From Rikenellaceae bacterium (lineage in GTDB: Bacteria > Bacteroidota > Bacteroidia > Bacteroidales > Rikenellaceae), in assembly GCA_015059845.1 (NCBI GenBank), contig SUZR01000004.1, positions 5,156-69,155 on the forward strand: a DNA stretch of 64,000 nucleotides. Direction: 5' to 3'. A model generated the notes under the pieces. That model was given only the letters and a program-made list of their open reading frames with translations. It made no database searches and had not been told where the DNA came from. Of this stretch, positions 59,171 to 64,000 are shown piece after piece. Position 1 is the stretch's first letter, and every line of letters begins with the position of its first letter. The position numbers and the translations under genes were made by a program.

Positions 59171-59842
59171 TTAGAAGAGGACAAAGTTAATACCAAAGTG
59201 CAAACCGTGCAGATACTGCTTGTAGCTGATATTATCGGTGTCCAACTCGTGCTTACCCATCAGGTCGTACTCGGGGCGACGCAATGTGCAGCGATAGCCA
59301 ATCTCCAAATCGACCTTAGTGACCTTGGCCATCAACACACGCATACCCACACCAGCACCTGCTACGGCACCTACGGTCTTGTAGCTGCTGCCGAAGTAGA
59401 ACTGCGGACCTACCTGCGCGTAGTTATACCAGCGTGTGCGCTTCTGGCGAGTGACGGGGCCATAAAAGACCTTCACGTTACCAAGCAGGGGCGCCATACT
59501 CATCTGGTCAACATATAGGAAGCCTGCATCAAAGCCCGCAACAACGTGCTGGCCCATCTTGTAACCGGCACCTACCCAAACGCCACCACCCGAGAAGTTG
59601 GGCTCGCCGTCGTAATTGATGGTCTCGTCGTAATCCTTATAGTGGATACGATTCTGCATACCGAAGGTCATATCGTAACCGCCACCAAAGGTGAAGGTCC
59701 ACTTACGCTCCATATTCTCGAGGTCGTAGTCACGCACCTCCTTCTTCTTTTTGTATCGAGGTATGTAGAGGCTCTGCGCATCGGCAATCTCGCCGCACAT
59801 AACCACCAATACCAAAAGCATCAAAAACTTTTTCATCTGCAT
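59171..59842 (-). CDS. Probable outer-membrane beta-barrel protein
   Basis: A 223-residue protein. The signal peptide (MQMKKFLMLLVLVVMCGEIADAQ) is followed by a basic stretch and then alternating amphipathic strands (TFTFGGGYDMTFGM, GGGVWVGAGYKMGQHV, GAVAGAGVGMRVLM). It ends in GINFVLF, whose terminal Phe is typical of outer-membrane barrels. No specific family is recognised. The start is chosen for the signal sequence, because a longer frame to 59920 buries it. Confidence 0.82.
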   Translation of the reverse strand: MQMKKFLMLLVLVVMCGEIADAQSLYIPRYKKKKEVRDYDLENMERKWTFTFGGGYDMTFGMQNRIHYKDYDETINYDGEPNFSGGGVWVGAGYKMGQHVVAGFDAGFLYVDQMSMAPLLGNVKVFYGPVTRQKRTRWYNYAQVGPQFYFGSSYKTVGAVAGAGVGMRVLMAKVTKVDLEIGYRCTLRRPEYDLMGKHELDTDNISYKQYLHGLHFGINFVLF

Positions 59843-59950
59843 ATTTTTTACTCCGCATTTTATTCTGCCCGTCACTGCTTCAGCAGCTATGCCACAGCCT
59901 TGGCTAAGGCTACTCGGCACCTACACTCTCTAACGGACCGAGAAGCGGTT

Positions 59951-60976
59951 TTATTTTATTCCTCTCACATTTTTCTCCCAAGCCCACGCCGAACGCAGTG
60001 TGTCGTCCAGCGAACGCTCAGCCTTCCAGCCCAGCTCGTCGTTAGCGAGGGTTGTGTCGGCCCAGATAGCCACCACATCACCCGGACGGCGGGGAGCAAT
60101 CTTGTAATTGAGCTTCAACTCGTTCACGCGCTGGAAGCTCTCAACCAACTCCAACACCGATACGCCATTGCCCGTGCCGACGTTGAAAATCTCGTACTTC
60201 TGCTTATTCTTATCCTCAATCATACGGGTGATAGCCACAACGTGCGCCTTAGCCAAATCCACAACGTCGATATAGTCGCGCAGACACGAGCCATCGGGAG
60301 TGTCGTAGTCATCGCCAAAGACGCTCAGGCACTCGCGGATGCCGGCAGCAGTCTGCGTGATGAAGGGAACGAGGTTCTGAGGCACGCCACGCGGCAGCTC
60401 GCCGATGAGAGCCGAGGGGTGGGCACCGATGGGGTTGAAGTAACGCAGGGCGATACCCTTCAGGCCATCGTAGGCGTTAACAGAGTCGCGCAGGATATCC
60501 TCGCACATCTGCTTGGTGTTGCCATACGCCGAGGTTGCGGGCTTGCGGGGTGTGAGCTCCGTTACGGGCAGCTCGTCAGCCTCGCCATAAACCGTAGCCG
60601 ATGAAGAGAAGACAATATTGGGACGCGAGAACTCGCGCATAAGTTCCACCACGTTCATAAACGAAAGGAGATTATTGCGGTAGTACTTCATAGGGTCTGT
60701 CACCGACTCGCCCACAGCCTTGTAGGCCGCGAAGTGAATTACCGAGTTGAAGTTATACTGCTCGAAGAGCTTGCGGAAAGCCTCCTTATCGCAGCAATCG
60801 ACATTGACGAAGGGGACATCCACGCCCGTAATCTTGCGCACGCCCTCAACGCCACTCATATCTGAATTTGAGAGATTGTCAGCCACAACAACATCGTAGC
60901 CAGCATTAATCAACTCTACGGCGGTATGCGAACCGATATATCCGGCACCGCCCGACACCAATACCATCTCTTTCAT
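59951..60976 (-). CDS. galE: UDP-glucose 4-epimerase
   Basis: Interconverts UDP-glucose and UDP-galactose (Leloir pathway, and sugar supply for surface glycans). 341 residues. NAD-binding GGAGYIG (9-15), FSSSATVYG with the catalytic serine, and Tyr151/Lys155 (YGNTK). It has its own consensus promoter and is not next to galK or galT. Confidence 0.95.
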   Translation of the reverse strand: MKEMVLVSGGAGYIGSHTAVELINAGYDVVVADNLSNSDMSGVEGVRKITGVDVPFVNVDCCDKEAFRKLFEQYNFNSVIHFAAYKAVGESVTDPMKYYRNNLLSFMNVVELMREFSRPNIVFSSSATVYGEADELPVTELTPRKPATSAYGNTKQMCEDILRDSVNAYDGLKGIALRYFNPIGAHPSALIGELPRGVPQNLVPFITQTAAGIRECLSVFGDDYDTPDGSCLRDYIDVVDLAKAHVVAITRMIEDKNKQKYEIFNVGTGNGVSVLELVESFQRVNELKLNYKIAPRRPGDVVAIWADTTLANDELGWKAERSLDDTLRSAWAWEKNVRGIK

Positions 60977-60999
60977 AGGAATGTATAGTTTTAATCGTG

Positions 61000-61030
61000 C
61001 AAATATACATATATAAATGCAAAATGCAAA
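61000..61030 (-). promoter_or_regulatory. Promoter of galE
   Basis: On the minus strand TTTG (61030-61027), exactly 19 bases, then TATATTTG (61007-61000), 23 bases before the ATG. The -33 TTTG lies inside a 7-bp repeat array. Confidence 0.8.
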
Positions 61031-61045
61031 ATTCAGAATTTAAAA
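61018..61045 (-). repeat. 7-bp tandem repeat, 4 units
   Basis: On the minus strand TTTTAAA TTCTGAA TTTTGCA TTTTGCA. It overlaps the -33 region of galE. Confidence 0.8.
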
Positions 61046-61102
61046 TTGCCACTTATCGGGAACTGAGAGCTTTTACGAACTATATCGAGCTGCAAGGTGG
61101 AC

Positions 61103-61140
61103 AAAAAAAGAGAGGTTGCCCCAATTTGGAGCAACCTCTT
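61103..61140 (-). terminator. Terminator of the ABC exporter operon
   Basis: AGAGGTTGC pairs with GCAACCTCT, with CCA/TGG inside. A T run follows on the minus strand. Confidence 0.88.
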
Positions 61141-61158
61141 GGTTTGTATTTGTGGGGA

Positions 61159-62472
61159 TTACTGCTTCACCCACGAGAGGAGTTCTTTGAATGAGGGCTT
61201 CTTGCCGTGCATAAAGATTCCTACGCGGTAAATCTTGCCTGCGACCCACGCCATACCAGCCACCGAGGCGTAAAGGAGTACCAGCGAGAGGACAATCTGC
61301 CAGGTGGGGATATCGAAGGGTATGCGGGCCATCATCACAACGGGCGAGGTGAAGGGGATAATCGAGCCCCAGAATGCCAGCGGTGAGTTGGGGTCATTGA
61401 AGACCGACATAGCAAGAATCAATGCCAGGATAATCGGCACCGTGATGGGTGTCTGCAGCTGGTTGGCGTCCTGTATAGAGTCCACAGCCGAGCCCACAGC
61501 GGCAAACATTGCCGAGTAGAACAGGAAGCCACCCAAAAGGAAGAGAAGCAACCACACGAACATCATCACCAAACCCGACATATCGGTAGCCAGCGAGAGG
61601 GCTGAGATTGTCTCGGCATCCATATCTGCCTCCTCAAGTGTCATCTGACCTGCCTGCACAGCCTCCACACTCTGCATAACATCGTCAGGCATCAGGGCGG
61701 GCAATACGGCCGAGCCGATACCGCACACCAGCACACCCCAGATAGCTATCTGCGTAACGGCCACAGCGGCCACACCCAGAATCTTACCCATCATCAGCTG
61801 GAAGGGGCTGACGCTCGACACCAGCACATCCAGCACACGCGAGCCCTTCTCCTCGATAACCGAGGTCATAACCATCGAACCGTAGATGATGAGGAACATA
61901 TAGAGCATCATACCCAGCACCAAACCCAGCAGGTACGACACCACCGACGAGGTGGCCTGCTCATCCTTGCCCTCCTCGCTCTGGTCGTTGCGGTAGGTGG
62001 TCATCGTAACCGACGCCTTCAGGTCTTTCATTATATCTTCCAGATTATCAATATCGTAACGCTTCAGGCGCTCGCGCTCGATAACCTTCTCGATTTGTGC
62101 CGTGATAGACTCCTCGAGTGACATCGACGATGAGGAGTTGGTGTAGAGCTTCACGTCGGAGGGGCTATCGACAATATTCTCGCCAATCCACAGCACGCCA
62201 AAGACATCCATATCCTTGCGTGCCTCCTCCAGAGCGGCATCTACCGTCTTGAACTCCACATCCTCGTTACCCTCCAGCTGGGGTGCCACAACGCTACTCT
62301 CGTCGATAACCAGCAGGGTCTTCTGCTCGCCCTTGGCGAAGAGCATCATCAGCGTAGGTGCAGCCATCATACCAATCATCAGCAGAGGCATAAGTATTGT
62401 CGTGATGATAAACGACTTTTTCTTTACTCGCTCGTTGAACTCGCGGGCGATGATGATTCCTATCTTATTCAT
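61159..62472 (-). CDS. ABC-2 type transporter permease (NatB-like)
   Basis: A 437-residue permease. One N-terminal membrane segment (about 20-45), a large extracytoplasmic region (about 50-180), then five or so C-terminal segments, as in NatB-type sodium or drug exporters. It starts after a heptad repeat 41 bases behind the ATPase gene and is its partner. Substrate unknown. Confidence 0.9.
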   Translation of the reverse strand: MNKIGIIIAREFNERVKKKSFIITTILMPLLMIGMMAAPTLMMLFAKGEQKTLLVIDESSVVAPQLEGNEDVEFKTVDAALEEARKDMDVFGVLWIGENIVDSPSDVKLYTNSSSSMSLEESITAQIEKVIERERLKRYDIDNLEDIMKDLKASVTMTTYRNDQSEEGKDEQATSSVVSYLLGLVLGMMLYMFLIIYGSMVMTSVIEEKGSRVLDVLVSSVSPFQLMMGKILGVAAVAVTQIAIWGVLVCGIGSAVLPALMPDDVMQSVEAVQAGQMTLEEADMDAETISALSLATDMSGLVMMFVWLLLFLLGGFLFYSAMFAAVGSAVDSIQDANQLQTPITVPIILALILAMSVFNDPNSPLAFWGSIIPFTSPVVMMARIPFDIPTWQIVLSLVLLYASVAGMAWVAGKIYRVGIFMHGKKPSFKELLSWVKQ

Positions 62473-62482
62473 AATACTCTAA

Positions 62483-62517
62483 TTTTGCATTTTGAATTCT
62501 GCATTTTGCATTTTACA
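62483..62517 (-). repeat. 7-bp tandem repeat, 5 units
   Basis: TTTTGCA TTTTGAA TTCTGCA TTTTGCA TTTTACA, filling the gap between the two ABC transporter genes and including the ATPase stop codon. Confidence 0.85.
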
Positions 62518-63436
62518 ACGTTCCCTCTACGGCACGGATAAATATATCGTTCATACTTGGTATCACCTCCTTAAACGAGCGCAGGTCAACAGCCTCGTTT
62601 GCTGCCGAGATGCTCTCACGCACCGTAGCGCCATCCTTCAGGCGTATGCGCGAGCAGATGTAGGGCGTGTCGGCCACGGGGGCAGTGCCCAGCAACTCGG
62701 CCATCGGAGCAACAGCGCTCTCGAAGGTTGCACCCTCACCGTTGTAGGTCACCTCAAATACATTCTCGCCAAAGCGGTGGCGCAGCTCATCCACAGAGCC
62801 CGAGAGGATGTTGCGCGACTTGTTTATAAGGGTTATGTGGTCGCAAATCTCCTCCACGCTCGACATATTGTGGGTTGAGAAAATCACCGTTGCACCCTTA
62901 TCTCGCAGGCGCAGAATCTCCTGCTTCAAGAGGTTGGCATTGATGGGGTCGAAACCAGAGAAGGGCTCATCGAAAATCAGCAGCTTGGGCTCGTGCAGAA
63001 CGGTGGTGATAAACTGCACCTTCTGCGCCATACCCTTCGACAAATCCTCCACCTTGCGGTTCCACCAGCTCTCGATACCCAGACGCACGAACCACTCCTT
63101 GAGTCGGATGATAGCCTCGCGGCGCGAGAGTCCCTTCAGTCGGGCGAAGAAGATAGCCTGCTCGCCAACCTTCATCTTCTTGTAGAGGCCACGCTCCTCG
63201 GGCAGATAGCCGATATTGTAGATATCCTGGTCGGTAATCTCTTGTCCGTTGAAAATCACACGGCCAGCGTCGGGCAGCGTGATGCGATTGATAACTCTGA
63301 TGAGCGTGGTCTTACCCGCTCCGTTGGGGCCCAGCAATCCATAGATAGAGCCCTGTGGTACGCTGAGCGATACGTCACTCAGAGCCGTGTGGCCCGAATA
63401 ACGTTTTGTTACATTTTCAATTTTCAGTAAATCCAT
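62513..63436 (-). CDS. ABC transporter ATP-binding protein (NatA-like)
   Basis: A 307-residue ATPase. Walker A GPNGAGKTT (36-44), an LSKGMAQKVQ signature of the ABC-2 exporter class, Walker B LLIFDEPFSGFD, and a C-terminal DUF4162-type extension (about 220-307). It pairs with the permease downstream. No TAnnTTTG box is seen upstream. Confidence 0.94.
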   Translation of the reverse strand: MDLLKIENVTKRYSGHTALSDVSLSVPQGSIYGLLGPNGAGKTTLIRVINRITLPDAGRVIFNGQEITDQDIYNIGYLPEERGLYKKMKVGEQAIFFARLKGLSRREAIIRLKEWFVRLGIESWWNRKVEDLSKGMAQKVQFITTVLHEPKLLIFDEPFSGFDPINANLLKQEILRLRDKGATVIFSTHNMSSVEEICDHITLINKSRNILSGSVDELRHRFGENVFEVTYNGEGATFESAVAPMAELLGTAPVADTPYICSRIRLKDGATVRESISAANEAVDLRSFKEVIPSMNDIFIRAVEGTL

Positions 63437-63530
63437 CTTCTGTGAATTTTAATTCCTACCTTATTAGTCGCACAAGATGGCCATAAAATTACAAAAATGA
63501 GTGAAAAAATTTTCATTTGGCCCCATTTTT

Positions 63531-63561
63531 TTTGTTGTCGGCTCGAAATAGAGTATATTTG
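63531..63561 (+). promoter_or_regulatory. Promoter of the DUF4465 gene
   Basis: TTTG (63531-63534), exactly 19 bases, then TATATTTG (63554-63561), 29 bases before the ATG. Confidence 0.8.
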
Positions 63562-63590
63562 ACAAGGGAAAACCTAAACTACATTACACT

Positions 63591-64000
63591 ATGAAACGTA
63601 TTTTTCTTTTGGCTCTGCTGTTTGGCGCTATCGGCTGCACGCCGATAGATGACAGCCCTCCCCGTTTTACATTAGGCTTCGAGGGTGAGGAGTGGGATGC
63701 TATCTCGGCCACCACAGCAGGCATAAGCTACTCGTCGGAGCTTGTAGCAAATGGATATGAGTGGCGCGACAAAGAGACATCGCTCAGCTCAAAGGCGCTT
63801 GTTGATAATAGCTATGGCTACGCATATATCCGTGGCGGAATGTTGGTGTCTTCGTATAACTCGCGCGAGGTTACGACCTATGGCGACTACACCAAGGATC
63901 TCTACGTCTGCTGCCCCTCGTCCACCTCGACGGTTAAGGGAGGCGGTGCCGGCGGCTCGGATAACTTCCTGATTGTGGTTGGCAATTATGACGACTCGTC
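63591..64000 (+). CDS. DUF4465-type lipoprotein, 3' end outside the window
   Basis: An open frame of at least 136 codons running off the window. The signal sequence MKRIFLLALLFGAIGC has a lipobox Cys16. The mature part (FEGEEWDAI, SSYNSREVTTYGDYT, DLYVCCPSST, GGSDNFLIVVGNY) has the look of DUF4465, a domain of Bacteroidetes surface proteins sometimes tied to cobalamin/TonB loci. No TonB receptor is visible in the window. Family call is tentative. Confidence 0.75.
   Translation, partial: MKRIFLLALLFGAIGCTPIDDSPPRFTLGFEGEEWDAISATTAGISYSSELVANGYEWRDKETSLSSKALVDNSYGYAYIRGGMLVSSYNSREVTTYGDYTKDLYVCCPSSTSTVKGGGAGGSDNFLIVVGNYDDS

Overview
The window is a 64 kb piece of chromosome from a member of the Bacteroidales. 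The evidence is a run of family markers: GldE, DUF4270 and DUF4465 lipoproteins, GH97 and GH76 enzymes, a FucP-type sugar permease, and a stand-alone N-terminal glycogen-synthase-like protein. At least eighteen genes also carry the Bacteroidetes sigma-factor -7 element TAnnTTTG. Gene content and the fairly GC-rich coding sequence suggest an Alistipes-like (Rikenellaceae) gut organism, but that genus call is inference. I see no rRNA, tRNA, CRISPR array, prophage, IS element or defence island.

Layout. 1-321: a perfect 9-bp tandem array, a terminator and a structured 3' element behind mdh. 0.3-3.2 kb (minus): mdh, gcvH, birA, a Nudix hydrolase. 3.3-4.6 kb: aspartate kinase. 4.6-12.8 kb (mostly minus): a response regulator/histidine kinase pair, an AT-rich lipoprotein gene bracketed by duplicated terminators, an M16 peptidase with a small membrane protein, gdhA (plus), and a secreted plug-like protein. 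13.0-14.9 kb: a second histidine kinase/response regulator pair behind three phased GTTAAC palindromes. 14.9-24.3 kb: an SDR, a GH76 lipoprotein, CYTH and VanX-like proteins, HPF, a XerC-type recombinase, GH97, a sugar MFS permease and a polyprenyl synthase.

24.4-37.5 kb (plus): a YfhO-like membrane protein, ftsX, a DUF3098 protein, an unknown secreted protein, uppP, truB, queA, the short glycogen-synthase-like gene, a DUF4270 lipoprotein, topA and a secreted C1 peptidase. 37.7-54.3 kb (minus): in transcription order priA, comF, dnaB, a ComM-type ATPase, then the distal half of the division/cell-wall cluster (murG-murC-ftsQ-ftsA-ftsZ), gldE, a phosphopantetheinyl transferase and a MATE transporter. 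54.4-64 kb: a TIGR01212-type radical SAM protein, a YitT protein, an SDR, pth, rplY, an outer-membrane protein, galE, an ABC-2 exporter and a truncated DUF4465 lipoprotein.

The genes are mainly housekeeping: envelope and division (ftsX, uppP, murG to ftsZ), replication and restart (dnaB, priA, topA, xerC), tRNA modification (truB, queA) and nitrogen or one-carbon metabolism (gdhA, lysC, gcvH, mdh). The least explained content is between genes. Two families of short tandem repeats (9-bp and 7-bp period), two other dispersed repeats, and a roughly 90-bp hairpin element with a covarying stem recur in intergenic DNA. At three loci they sit in the fixed order stop codon, element, terminator, 9-bp array.
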